NCBI GenBank assembly: GCA_963814355.1 | Contig: CAWFCZ010000017.1 | Span: 1-64,000, forward strand | Reading direction: 5' to 3' | Source of the DNA: JADGOV01 sp963814355 | Lineage (GTDB): Bacteria; Actinomycetota; Actinomycetes; JADGOV01 | DNA length: 64,000 bases | In this document: piece by piece, positions 24,670 through 34,278 of the stretch | Layout: each line of letters begins with the position of its first letter | Position numbering within the stretch: position 1 is the first letter of the stretch | Position numbers and translations under genes: made by a program | Notes under the pieces: model-generated | Databases searched by the model: none | What the model saw: only the letters and a program-made list of their open reading frames with translations | What the model was told of the DNA's origin: nothing

Positions 24670-26546
24670 GTCGCCGGGTAGAACGCGGTAGCCGCGACGG
24701 GCCCGACCGGTACGAGGAGCCGACGGTCGAGGTAACGGTTGCCGCGCTCGCACGACGTCTCCGGCGCGAACAGGCAGGCGTGGCACGCCGCGCCGTGTAA
24801 CGCCTCCCTGGGCGGCTGGGGGTCATGCTCGGCGCACAGCGGGTCGGATGAACACCGTCCCGCGGCGCGCAACGCGAGGGTCAGCAGCTCACCGAGCCGT
24901 TCGCTCTCACCGAGGGAGACGAGCCCGCCGAGAGTGCCCTCGCTGTCGGACGCGGTGGTGTAGAGCAGTATCCCGGCGGCTGGATCGTCCTGCGTCCCGG
25001 TGTAGATCCGCTCGCTGATGCTCGCGGCGGCGTACCCGCAGTCGAGCGCGACCTCGCGCATGAGCGCGTGCGACAGCGTGTGCAGCAGGATGTACCGGTC
25101 ACCGGGCCAACCAGCGCCGGAGTCACCGTCCGGACTGATCCGGCGGCGCCACGCCCGGTGGGCCCGCATGAGCGGGTCCAGCGTTCCGGCGTCGCGGACG
25201 CGCTGCTCCCACTGTTGGACGGCCTTTTCGTCCAGGCGCAGGAACAGGCCCTCGCCGCGGACCTCCGCGGCGGGCACCCACTCCGGTCCGCGGCGGGAGA
25301 TCGGGGCGCGGTTGCTCTTCTCACCCTCCCCGCGCTCGCTGTCGATCCGGGTGAACCCGATGAACGCGCGGACCTCGCGGAGCCGCTCGGCGAGCACGAC
25401 CTGCCCGAGCCGGGTGCCTTGCGCCGCCGGGACCTCGCGGAGCTGGAAGTCTCGGTCGAACTTCACCCCGTCCGGGTTGGTGAACGCATCCCACTCCGGT
25501 CTCTTGAGGTCGTTCTCCGACTCCCCCTCCCATTCCGTGTCCTTCGGCGTGCGGTGCCGCTCGATGGCCGCCCACGCCTCTTCGGTGTCGAACCGGCGGA
25601 GCGGGTCGAGCGCGCCGCCGAGGCTGACGGCGTAACCGAGCGCGTCCTTGCTCGGCACCTTCTCCAGGTCGCCCCACAGTCGCTCGACGACCACATCGAT
25701 GTCGCTGCCCGCGGCGGGTAGATAGAGCGAGGACAGGGTGTCCGGGAACCACAAGTTCGTCGCGCCCAGGACGACCATCCGAGCGGGCTCCCGGCAGCCT
25801 TTCGGATCGAACCAGTTCAGGTGCGGGTGCCGGCCTCGGCACAGGGGCAGCACGCCCGCGGAGCGCTCCCCGGTCGCCTCCATCAGGCTGCGCTTCGCCC
25901 CGCAGCCGCACCGGACCCGCAACGATGGCCCGAGGGTCTTGCCGAAGTCTTCCAGCGTCAGGACCGGGGTCGCGCAGATGCTGCCATCAGCATCGACCTT
26001 GTGGACGAACTCGATCCACGGGAATTCGTCCAGGTGCCCGGCCTTACACGCGACGACGAAACGCGCGGCCACCGCCGGTGAGGCTCTCTTCGCGCTGGTG
26101 CTGCGATTGGCGTGGCACTGCGCGTGGACGTATCGGGCCCGGTCGGGGCGGAACGCGTTCGTCTGGAGCGTGAAATCGTCGGAGTCCAGCCGCGCGAGCC
26201 GGTTGCACCGCGGGCGCAGGCACCGCAGCCACCGCGGGAACGGAACGACGGGGACACCGACGAATGCCCACTCACCGAACGGCTCGTTCGGCTTCTCCCC
26301 CGTCCAGGGCGCGGACCGAAGCTCGGCCACTTGCGGCCCGAGGCGGCGCTTCACCTCCGCGAGCAGCCGGTTCTCAGTCAGTCGGACCTGCTGCCGGAAG
26401 TCCCAGAACTCCAAACCGCGGATCAGCACGGTCATCTGCGGCAGGTCGACAACCGACCCGACACCGGAGGACCACAGCAGCGCGGACGGTCGGACGCCCC
26501 CAACCCGCGGCCAGAAGTCACGCTCGGTTCTCCCGGGCGCGGTCAC
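24666..26546 (-). CDS. drmB: DISARM protein DrmB, DUF1998 domain
   Basis: The C-terminal region has RYILLHTLSHALMREVALDC, then AAGILLYTTASDSEGTLGGL, the core of DUF1998, and a Cys cluster (CSSDPLCAEH, CHACLFAPETSCERGNRYLD) likely to bind zinc. The N-terminus contains RPSALLWSSGVGSVVDLPQM, usual for DrmB. GTG 26546 overlaps drmA by GTGA. DrmB acts with the DrmA helicase in the core complex. The length, 626 residues, matches the family. Confidence 0.88.
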   Translation of the reverse strand: MTAPGRTERDFWPRVGGVRPSALLWSSGVGSVVDLPQMTVLIRGLEFWDFRQQVRLTENRLLAEVKRRLGPQVAELRSAPWTGEKPNEPFGEWAFVGVPVVPFPRWLRCLRPRCNRLARLDSDDFTLQTNAFRPDRARYVHAQCHANRSTSAKRASPAVAARFVVACKAGHLDEFPWIEFVHKVDADGSICATPVLTLEDFGKTLGPSLRVRCGCGAKRSLMEATGERSAGVLPLCRGRHPHLNWFDPKGCREPARMVVLGATNLWFPDTLSSLYLPAAGSDIDVVVERLWGDLEKVPSKDALGYAVSLGGALDPLRRFDTEEAWAAIERHRTPKDTEWEGESENDLKRPEWDAFTNPDGVKFDRDFQLREVPAAQGTRLGQVVLAERLREVRAFIGFTRIDSERGEGEKSNRAPISRRGPEWVPAAEVRGEGLFLRLDEKAVQQWEQRVRDAGTLDPLMRAHRAWRRRISPDGDSGAGWPGDRYILLHTLSHALMREVALDCGYAAASISERIYTGTQDDPAAGILLYTTASDSEGTLGGLVSLGESERLGELLTLALRAAGRCSSDPLCAEHDPQPPREALHGAACHACLFAPETSCERGNRYLDRRLLVPVGPVAATAFYPAT

Positions 26547-29500
26547 CCGTCCCCCCCGTCGCGGTCGCCGTCCTGGTTCGCCGCCCACGTCCAGCGCGGC
26601 GCGTCACGCAGGCTCGGGTCGTCCGGTTCGAGTTGGAGGTTCACCGTCGGCTCGGTCTCCCGCATCGAGTAGGGCGCTGTCCATGTTCCCCACGCCGACA
26701 CACCGGGCGGGCGCAGCAGGGCGGTAACCGGCTGCTTGGCCCGGCGGGCGTAGGCGATGACCGACCCCTCCGCCTGCCTTTTCGTGCGCTGCCAGTCGTC
26801 GACCCGCTCGGCGACCAGCCGCTCGATTTCGTCACCGACCCTGGCTTCGCTGGTGACGCCGCAGGCACGCTCGACGATCCGCCGTATGACCTGCTCGATC
26901 CGCGGGTCGTCTCCCTCGACGCCGTGCGCGGCGCGGTTCGGCACCAGCTCGGGGTCGCTGTGCCGCAACATGCCCATGAACACCCCGGTTAGGCCCCGGT
27001 CGAGCGCGCGGGGGCTGAACGGCGTCACCGACAGCGCCTCGACCTGCGCGTAGAACGTTTCGTGGTAGTGCTCGAAGGTTTCGTAGTGCGACAGGTCCCG
27101 GGGACGCGCCCAGTTGTAGAGGACAACGATTAGACCCGGCCGGTTGGGGCTGCGGCCGACCCGGCTGGTCGCCTGGATGTACTCCGCTGTTGCTTTCGGC
27201 TGCCCGGTGACGAGCATCAGCCCGAGGCGCTGCACGTCGACGCCGACGGCGAACATGTTGGTCGCGAGCAGGACGTCCAGCGGTAGCTCACCCTGCTCCT
27301 GCCGGTGTCGTCCGCCCTTCTTCTGCTGTTCGGCCCACTTCCGTCGCGCCTCGTTACTGTCGCGGTCGGTGTCGAACGGGACTTCCAATTTGCGCAGCGT
27401 GTCCGGGATCCGTCCGGACGGGACGCGGGAGGTGAGCTCCTCCTTCATCAGCGTCCGCCGGCGCTCCAGCCCTGGGCGGGGGAACTGGATGCGGGCGGTG
27501 ATGTCGTCCTCCAGCAGCCGCCGCATTCCGCCGAGCTCGCGCAGCGCCGAGAAGTAGGCGACGAGCGTCATGTACGGGTCGGCGGCGTTGCCGTGCTCGT
27601 CAAGCATCTTCTGCGCGAGCAGCAGCACCGCCGACGCGACCCGGATCTCCGCTGCCTTCAAGCGCAGCCCGGGTGTGCACACGCCGACGTACCGGCGGCC
27701 GGGATGCTCGTCGGAGACCGGCAGCTGCCGGGCGAAGAACGAGTCCCCGATGTCGAGGACGGGCGGCGGGAACACCGCCAGCCGGCGGTGGAACAGCGCG
27801 TGCGCCTGCCGGTCCGCCCGCCGCACCGTCGCGGTCGACGCGACGACTCTTGCCCTGGTCCGCCTACCGTCGGTCTCCCACGAGCACAGCTCGTCGACGG
27901 CGGTCTCATACAGCCCGACCATCGTGCCCAGCGCACCGGAGATCAGGTGGAGCTCGTCCTGGATGACCAGGTCCGGGGGGCGTAGCGGCGTCACGTCGAG
28001 CGTCTTGGCGCGCGGCAGCCCGTACCTGCCGCTCGCATCGTGGGAGTCTCGGCAGTCGATTGTCTCGTCGAGGTCCGGGCTGCGGTAGCCGTGCCGTTCG
28101 CAGCGCCTGCTGACGTGGCCGAACAGGTTCCCCGCCGCGCCTAACCAGGGCAGCGCGGCGAACTTGTCGACCGTGCCGATGAGCAGCGACGGCGGGTGTC
28201 GGTACATCTCCTCATCGACTGTCAGGATCGGCAGACCCTCGCCGGGGTTCCGCCGCTCGCTGAACTCACACCGGCCCCGCGGGTCCCCGCAGTACATGAC
28301 GGTCCGCTGCCGGCCCTTGTCCGCGTGCACGTGCTTTGCGAGGTCCATCCCCGATCCGCACCACGGGCAGGAGCGGATCGGCATCGGCGAGGACACGCCG
28401 CTGGGTCGGCGGCCGCTCACGCTGCCGGCGTCCTCGACGGCCTGCTCCGCGTCGCCCCACCGGTTCGGGGTGACGCTGCCACCCACCCAGAGGCCGATCC
28501 GGAACGGCTCCCCGCCCAGGTCGGGCACGTCGGCGCCGAGCCGGTCCCGGCGCAGCACCTCGCACGCGCAGACGAGCGCGGCGGCGCGGGTGAACTGCTG
28601 GGCGGTGAGCAGCCGCAGCGTGTACCGCATGATGACGGCGACGCCGGCGGCACCGTCCCGGCCGTCCAGAACGCCCTGCAGCCGGCGGATCGCGAAAGTG
28701 TAGGCCGTCAGCCCGAGGTACGCCTCGGTCTTACCGCCGCCGGTCGGGAAGAACAACAGGTCGACGACCGCGTCGCCGCCGGCCGACCGTTCCTCATGCG
28801 CCGGGTCGGTCAGCGAGGGCAGGTTGAGCAGCACGAACGCGAGCTGGAAGGGCCGCCAGGACCGCAGTTCGGGGACGTCCACCTCGCGCAGCGCATCTTC
28901 CAGCGTCAGCTCCGGCCGCTCGGCGAGGTACCGGGTGGCCTCGGTGCGCTGCCGCTGCAGCTTCATCGCCCTATTCGCGAACCGGAACGCCCGCCACGCG
29001 GCCTGCCCCTGCCGGTCCTTGGACGTGACCAGCCGGACGCCGGCCTGGATGCGGTCCGCCGCGACCCGGGCCGTCCTGAGGTTGCGCCGGGCCGACTCCT
29101 CATGCCCGGCAAGGCGCGCGGCGGGCGCTGACAGCCGTTTCTCCTGCTGACCCAGCCAGGTGCGGTAGGCGCTGAACAGCGGCGACAGCCACAGAGACAG
29201 CTCCTCCTGCGACGCCTGCCCCAGCCGGTGCATGTCGAGCACGACGTCCTGGAAGCCTTCTACCTCGGCCGGCTTCGGTGGGACCGTCTGCGGCACGTCG
29301 TAGGACGGCAGCGGATCGGTCGTGAGCCGAACCGCGCGCCGCGGCTCCACAGCGCTGCGCTCGGCGTGCACCGCGATGCCATGGCCGACGGCGAACTCCG
29401 GGCAGTTCCGGTACAGCATCCGCAGCGCCGCCGCCTCGTCCTCATCCTGCCCGTGCCCGTCCGCCGGCTCCAGATCGTTTTTCGCGAGGAAGACCGGCGA

Positions 29501-30154
29501 CGTGCCGTCGAGTGCGCTCACCATCAGCCCGGCCTGGAACAGCCAGGCGGACTCCTTCGCGCCCGCCGCCGCCTCCTGGTCATTCACCAGGAACAGCGTC
29601 ACGACGCGGTGCGTGCCCCGGTCGCGGGAGACGGAGCGGACGACGACCCCCGGCGCGTCCTCCGGAGCCGGGGCGACCCTGCTCTGCGGCGCAAGCAGGT
29701 CCACCTCGACCTCACCGCCGCGCGGCACACGCTGCCACACCGTCGCCGGTTTACCGGTCTCGGTGGTGGCCGTCGTGGACTTCACTCGTAGGTACGCGCC
29801 CCAGCGGGCGTGAACGTGGACGTGGGTTGCGTCGCTGTCCACCACGAACGTCAGCCCGAACGACGACGGGAACATCTGCGACCTCGCTGGTCGCGGCGCC
29901 GGGTCCTCGTCCTCCTCGTCATCCTCGCCGGTCACGGCGAAGTCGTCCGCGTCTGTGTCCGCCTCAGCCTGCGTGTCCGCATCCCAGGGGGCCAGCAGCC
30001 CGACAGCGTAGCGGTCACGCGGGTTCCCGCCGTCGGTCTGCTGGAACTCTTCCTCCGCCCCGTCCCAGGGGCCGACGAGGTCGGTGCGGAGCTGCTCGGC
30101 GAGCGCGTCCCGGACGGCAGGCGATGACAGGATTCGGCTGGTCGGCGCGGTCAC
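26543..30154 (-). CDS. drmA: DISARM helicase DrmA
   Basis: Helicase motifs are clear: Walker A FFPTGGGKTEAYLG (about residue 470), DELHLISGALG (about 733, a DExH box) and the C-terminal ATSRVGRSPNRPGLIVVLYN region with LLATNMFAVGVDVQRLGLML. A Cys pair (RSCPWCGSG, YCGDPRGRCEF) between the motifs may bind zinc. GTG 30154 overlaps the methylase stop by GTGA and removes the upstream part of the frame that shadows that gene. The protein, 1203 residues, is a DrmA of standard size. With DrmB it forms the DNA-binding core of DISARM. Confidence 0.92.
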   Translation of the reverse strand: MTAPTSRILSSPAVRDALAEQLRTDLVGPWDGAEEEFQQTDGGNPRDRYAVGLLAPWDADTQAEADTDADDFAVTGEDDEEDEDPAPRPARSQMFPSSFGLTFVVDSDATHVHVHARWGAYLRVKSTTATTETGKPATVWQRVPRGGEVEVDLLAPQSRVAPAPEDAPGVVVRSVSRDRGTHRVVTLFLVNDQEAAAGAKESAWLFQAGLMVSALDGTSPVFLAKNDLEPADGHGQDEDEAAALRMLYRNCPEFAVGHGIAVHAERSAVEPRRAVRLTTDPLPSYDVPQTVPPKPAEVEGFQDVVLDMHRLGQASQEELSLWLSPLFSAYRTWLGQQEKRLSAPAARLAGHEESARRNLRTARVAADRIQAGVRLVTSKDRQGQAAWRAFRFANRAMKLQRQRTEATRYLAERPELTLEDALREVDVPELRSWRPFQLAFVLLNLPSLTDPAHEERSAGGDAVVDLLFFPTGGGKTEAYLGLTAYTFAIRRLQGVLDGRDGAAGVAVIMRYTLRLLTAQQFTRAAALVCACEVLRRDRLGADVPDLGGEPFRIGLWVGGSVTPNRWGDAEQAVEDAGSVSGRRPSGVSSPMPIRSCPWCGSGMDLAKHVHADKGRQRTVMYCGDPRGRCEFSERRNPGEGLPILTVDEEMYRHPPSLLIGTVDKFAALPWLGAAGNLFGHVSRRCERHGYRSPDLDETIDCRDSHDASGRYGLPRAKTLDVTPLRPPDLVIQDELHLISGALGTMVGLYETAVDELCSWETDGRRTRARVVASTATVRRADRQAHALFHRRLAVFPPPVLDIGDSFFARQLPVSDEHPGRRYVGVCTPGLRLKAAEIRVASAVLLLAQKMLDEHGNAADPYMTLVAYFSALRELGGMRRLLEDDITARIQFPRPGLERRRTLMKEELTSRVPSGRIPDTLRKLEVPFDTDRDSNEARRKWAEQQKKGGRHRQEQGELPLDVLLATNMFAVGVDVQRLGLMLVTGQPKATAEYIQATSRVGRSPNRPGLIVVLYNWARPRDLSHYETFEHYHETFYAQVEALSVTPFSPRALDRGLTGVFMGMLRHSDPELVPNRAAHGVEGDDPRIEQVIRRIVERACGVTSEARVGDEIERLVAERVDDWQRTKRQAEGSVIAYARRAKQPVTALLRPPGVSAWGTWTAPYSMRETEPTVNLQLEPDDPSLRDAPRWTWAANQDGDRDGGDG

Positions 30155-33100
30155 AAGACCTCCTCGTCGAACAAGGATGGCGCAGGTGTACGCGGCGGCG
30201 CCGACATCTTGTGGCCGCGGCGCCCGGCCGGTGCTTGCCCGGCCTCGGCGGCGTGCCGCTCCTGGTTGAGCAGCAGCAGCCGGTCGAGTAGCTCGACCTG
30301 GGCAGCCGGCGAGACGGTCCAGCGGACCCCCTGACGGGTCTCGTAATGGCCGTGGTCCAGCGGCAGGTCGGCCCAGCCGTACGCGGCACACACCGTTTCG
30401 TCTACGGCCAGGTGCAGCCGGCGCAGCTGCGCGACCTCACCGTCCGTCACCGCCGGGTTGTGCACCAGGTTGTATGTCTTCGTCAGACCCAACCGCCGTC
30501 CGAGCATGAACGCCCGCCGGTCCTCCTGGAGCCGCCTGCCTGCCCCGCGCGTCTCGTCGCTGTTCTCAGGCCGGGTCAGGGTTTCGAAGACGTCCGACGG
30601 CGTGTATCGGAGGTCATTGCGCATGGTGGACGCTCGTGAGATGGCCCACCAGTAGTGCGGCGCACTCGACAGCAAGGCGAAGTCGGCCATGTCATCGGTC
30701 GCGAAGACCACGCACGCCTCGCTGAGCACCTGCCCTGTTCGCACCCGTACGGGCATGACAACCTTGCTAACGCGGGTGATGGCGAGGACATGCGACAGGC
30801 CTCGGATTGCTGTGTACAGCCCGACCGCAGGCCTTGTGTAACGCCACCAAACCTCCCGGCGTTGTTTGTTGTTGTTTCGCGCGCGCTCGGGCTTGACCCG
30901 CTGGCGGACGATCTCGTAGCAGTCCGGATACTGCGCTGCGCGTTCCTCCGGCCAGTCGAAGAAGTTGATGATCCAGCGGCTGCCGCTGCTGTCAGGGCGC
31001 GTGTTGAGGTCCTCTCCGTTGACGTACGGGAACAACACGTCCGCGTTGCGCGGGTCCCGGTCGATGAGCGTGTGCGCGTCCACCGCGCTCATCGTGAAGC
31101 CGAGGCCGAGGACGTACGAGCCGATGAAACCGATGCCACGGTTGGCGAGCAGCCGGTACGGATTACCGGTGACACGCCCGGCTGGGTCGAGCGCGGGTGA
31201 GATGGCGGCCACCTGCACGCCGTCTGCGACGGCGAGCACACCCGGTTCGCGGCTCGTACGGCTGCCCCATAGGACGCTGAACTCCAGGTTGGCGCCGCGG
31301 GTGGGCCACTTCCGGCTCTTGATCGCTGCGCGGAGGTCGAGGCCGGCGGCAACCAGCCGGTCGAGGCCGACTTCGCGGGTGTCGCCCTGGGTGACGGTGT
31401 TGGTCGCGATGAGCCCGAGCTGGCCGTGGGTGTTGAGGAGCGCGTGGGCGGTGAGGAGAAAGTAGGCGACGAGGTCGGCGCTGCCTCGGGTGCCGCCGCC
31501 GACGTGGCGTACCAAATGTTCGCGGTAGGCGACGCCGGCAGCGCCGGTGATCTTCTGGCCGCCGAGGAAGGGCGGATTGCCGATCACGGCGTCGAATCCG
31601 GGGTCGTCGGTTCCGAGGAATACCTCTGGGAATCGGGTGAGCCACTGCACCGGCCGGCGCCTGGCGACCGCAGGGGGCCGATCGGTGTTCAGCCAGCCTT
31701 CGGCGAGAGCACGCACGGACGTGACGGCCTCGGCCTGCTCTGGCGAGCCGGGCCGGGCGCCCAGCAGGGCGGCGACGTGGCCGGCAAGCTGCGCGCTGCG
31801 TCCGTCGACATGCGCCTCGCCGGCCCTGGCGCCGGCAAGGGCCGCACCGGTCAGGCCGTCAGCGAGCAGCGTCAGGTCGGCCAGCTGCCGGTCAGCCTGC
31901 GCGAGGAGCGTCGTCTTGAACTCGACTTCGCGGAGGTCGGTGCTTGGCCGGCTGGTTAGGTCGTGGCGGGTGGCTGCGGCGGCGGCGAGGAGTCGCCGGA
32001 CGTGCGCGGTCTCGCCGAGCAGCGTGCCCGAGTGGAGTTCCTGTCCGCGGATGGGGACGACGTGCAGGTTCTCGATCTGGGCTAGGGACGTCAACCCGAG
32101 CAGCGAGTCGCCGGTGACGAGGCGGTGGTCAAGGAATGTGAACGGCCTGTTCTGGGCGGAGGTGATCAGCCAGAGGCTGAGCTTCGCCATCTCGACCGCG
32201 AGCAGGTTGATGTCGGCGCCGTATAGGCAACGTTCGACGACGAGCCGGCGGGCGTGGATGAGCGCCTCGTCTGCTTCTTCGTCTGAGGTTTCGGTACGGA
32301 TTTCCTGGTCGTGCAGGAGCTCCCACAGCGTTCTCGTCGCAACCTCGCCGAGCGTGTCGACCGAGGCGGCGGAAACTGCTTCGATGAGCCGGTCGGCCAG
32401 GTAGCGGCAGGCGGCGACGAGAAATGCGCCGGAGCCCATCGCGATGTCCGCCACCCGAAGTCCGAGGATCGTGGCCGGCTGGCGGAGCCGCCACCGAGCC
32501 CGGTCCAGGGTCTGTAACGGGCCGGGATGGTAGACGAGCGGCTCCAGCGCGCCGGCGACGACGCCCTCCGCGAGCGCGCGGGGGGTGTAGTGGGTGCCGG
32601 TGTCGCTGCGCGCGGACGACGCGGTGACGTAGAACCGCCCGGGTGGGATGATGACCGGCAGGCCGCGCTGGTCCTCGCGTAGGAGCCGCGCGAACGGCAG
32701 AACTCGCGAGGCCTGCGCTTCGTCGTTGTCGGTCGCGGCGAGGGTTCGTCGCCACAGCGCATCCCGTGCCGCGGCATCGGCTGGGGCGCCGAGTCGCTGG
32801 CCGATCCAGGAGGCGGTCTTGCCGAGCTGTTTGCCGAGCCAGCCGGCGAAGCCGCCTCTATCGGCCGCGGCCTGGGCGTCGAGCTCGTCCAGGCTGATCT
32901 CGGGCTCTTTCGGCCCGGTGAAGCCGAGCACCCAGCCGTCGGCGCGGGTCGCGTTGTGGTCGAGCAGGCCCTCGTACACGTAGCCGATCTGCTCGACGTC
33001 GAGCGCACGGTAGGTGACGCGCCGGTTCTCCCGGACGCCTCTGTCGTGGAACTCCAGCCACATCAGCGATCGGATGACCCGCCGGACGGTGCGGTCATCG

Positions 33101-34278
33101 ACGGGCAACGGCGGCAGCCGGGTGCCGTCGGCGAGGCGTCCTTCAAGCCAGCCGTACCGGTCCGGGTCGAACAGGCCACCGCCGTAGCCGGGCAGCCGGA
33201 ACTCGTGGTGGTCGGCGCCGTCGTGCACGACCCGGAACGCCGCCAGGAGCCTGTGCCACGCCCCGATGCCGTGCTCCAGCGCGTCCTCGCCCGCGTCGGC
33301 GGCGCGCCGGTCGAGCTCGTCGCCGAGGGTGGCGATGCCGTAGGAACGCGCGTACAGGTCGTCGTCGATGGGCAGGAGGCGACGTTCCTCGGCGGCGAGG
33401 ATGAAGACCAGGCGCATCAGCACCGCGACGGCTGCCTCGTAGACGTGCTCGCTGTCGACTCCGGCCAGGTAGCGACCAGCGACGCCGACCTGGCTCCCGC
33501 GGGTGCGTTCGGCCACCCGGCCGATGCTGTCAACGAGCGTCTCGACCGCTGCCCGAACCTGCTTGCCGAGCTGGTCGGTGACCTCTTCCTGCGAGTCCAA
33601 GCTCGCCTGGAGCATCCCGAGCAGGGTGCGATTGTCGGCGACGCCGAGCGTCCGCCGGCGACCCTGCAGCGTGACGAACGCTTCCAGCGTGACCCGGTCC
33701 TCGATCCACAGGACCGAGTCCCACAGGGCGTGCGCCGTCGCCCCGTCACGAGGGGACCAGACCAGGCCCCACCACCGCCCGTCAGTCAGCAGGCCGAGTG
33801 GGATGTCGTGTTCGCGCAGCGTGATCGCTACCCTGTCCAGCGGCGATGCCGACCAGCCGTCGGTGCTGCGGGCGGTCAGGCTCGTGCCGGGCGGCACGGT
33901 GAACCCGAGCACCGCGGGCGTGCCCTTCTCCGGGTCGTCGAGGGTGAACGCGGCAGCGGTGAGCGTGCCGTACTCCGGCTCGGTGTGTTCCCACTTCCCG
34001 GCCGGGGGGTCGAAGTCGGCGTCGTCCTGCCAGTCGAGCAGGTCGCGGACGACGTAGTCGAGCCAGGCCATCTGGGCCCGGCCGGGATCCTTCGCGTGTT
34101 GCTCGGCGTCCCATGTTGACCAGCCGAGGCGGAGCCGGTCCATCTCCGGCTTGCGAACCGGGTCGAGCCCCTGCGGCAGCGCGACGGTGAGGACCGGAAG
34201 GGTGAGGAACGGGCCGCCGCTCTCGACCAACGCGAGCCAGGTGGCGTGCTGGCGACGGACGGCGCCGATGTCGGTCAC
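30151..34278 (-). CDS. drmMI: DISARM adenine-specific DNA methyltransferase DrmMI
   Basis: The protein has SAM-binding motif I VADIAMGSGAFLVAA (about residue 610) and catalytic motif IV NPPFLGGQKI (about 899), the NPPF type of N6-adenine methylases of the Eco57I/type IIG-like class. Large N- and C-terminal regions make up its 1375 residues. GTG 34278 overlaps the drmD stop by GTGA. In class 1 DISARM this enzyme marks host DNA as self. No separate nuclease motif was recognised in it. Confidence 0.9.
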   Translation of the reverse strand: MTDIGAVRRQHATWLALVESGGPFLTLPVLTVALPQGLDPVRKPEMDRLRLGWSTWDAEQHAKDPGRAQMAWLDYVVRDLLDWQDDADFDPPAGKWEHTEPEYGTLTAAAFTLDDPEKGTPAVLGFTVPPGTSLTARSTDGWSASPLDRVAITLREHDIPLGLLTDGRWWGLVWSPRDGATAHALWDSVLWIEDRVTLEAFVTLQGRRRTLGVADNRTLLGMLQASLDSQEEVTDQLGKQVRAAVETLVDSIGRVAERTRGSQVGVAGRYLAGVDSEHVYEAAVAVLMRLVFILAAEERRLLPIDDDLYARSYGIATLGDELDRRAADAGEDALEHGIGAWHRLLAAFRVVHDGADHHEFRLPGYGGGLFDPDRYGWLEGRLADGTRLPPLPVDDRTVRRVIRSLMWLEFHDRGVRENRRVTYRALDVEQIGYVYEGLLDHNATRADGWVLGFTGPKEPEISLDELDAQAAADRGGFAGWLGKQLGKTASWIGQRLGAPADAAARDALWRRTLAATDNDEAQASRVLPFARLLREDQRGLPVIIPPGRFYVTASSARSDTGTHYTPRALAEGVVAGALEPLVYHPGPLQTLDRARWRLRQPATILGLRVADIAMGSGAFLVAACRYLADRLIEAVSAASVDTLGEVATRTLWELLHDQEIRTETSDEEADEALIHARRLVVERCLYGADINLLAVEMAKLSLWLITSAQNRPFTFLDHRLVTGDSLLGLTSLAQIENLHVVPIRGQELHSGTLLGETAHVRRLLAAAAATRHDLTSRPSTDLREVEFKTTLLAQADRQLADLTLLADGLTGAALAGARAGEAHVDGRSAQLAGHVAALLGARPGSPEQAEAVTSVRALAEGWLNTDRPPAVARRRPVQWLTRFPEVFLGTDDPGFDAVIGNPPFLGGQKITGAAGVAYREHLVRHVGGGTRGSADLVAYFLLTAHALLNTHGQLGLIATNTVTQGDTREVGLDRLVAAGLDLRAAIKSRKWPTRGANLEFSVLWGSRTSREPGVLAVADGVQVAAISPALDPAGRVTGNPYRLLANRGIGFIGSYVLGLGFTMSAVDAHTLIDRDPRNADVLFPYVNGEDLNTRPDSSGSRWIINFFDWPEERAAQYPDCYEIVRQRVKPERARNNNKQRREVWWRYTRPAVGLYTAIRGLSHVLAITRVSKVVMPVRVRTGQVLSEACVVFATDDMADFALLSSAPHYWWAISRASTMRNDLRYTPSDVFETLTRPENSDETRGAGRRLQEDRRAFMLGRRLGLTKTYNLVHNPAVTDGEVAQLRRLHLAVDETVCAAYGWADLPLDHGHYETRQGVRWTVSPAAQVELLDRLLLLNQERHAAEAGQAPAGRRGHKMSAPPRTPAPSLFDEEVL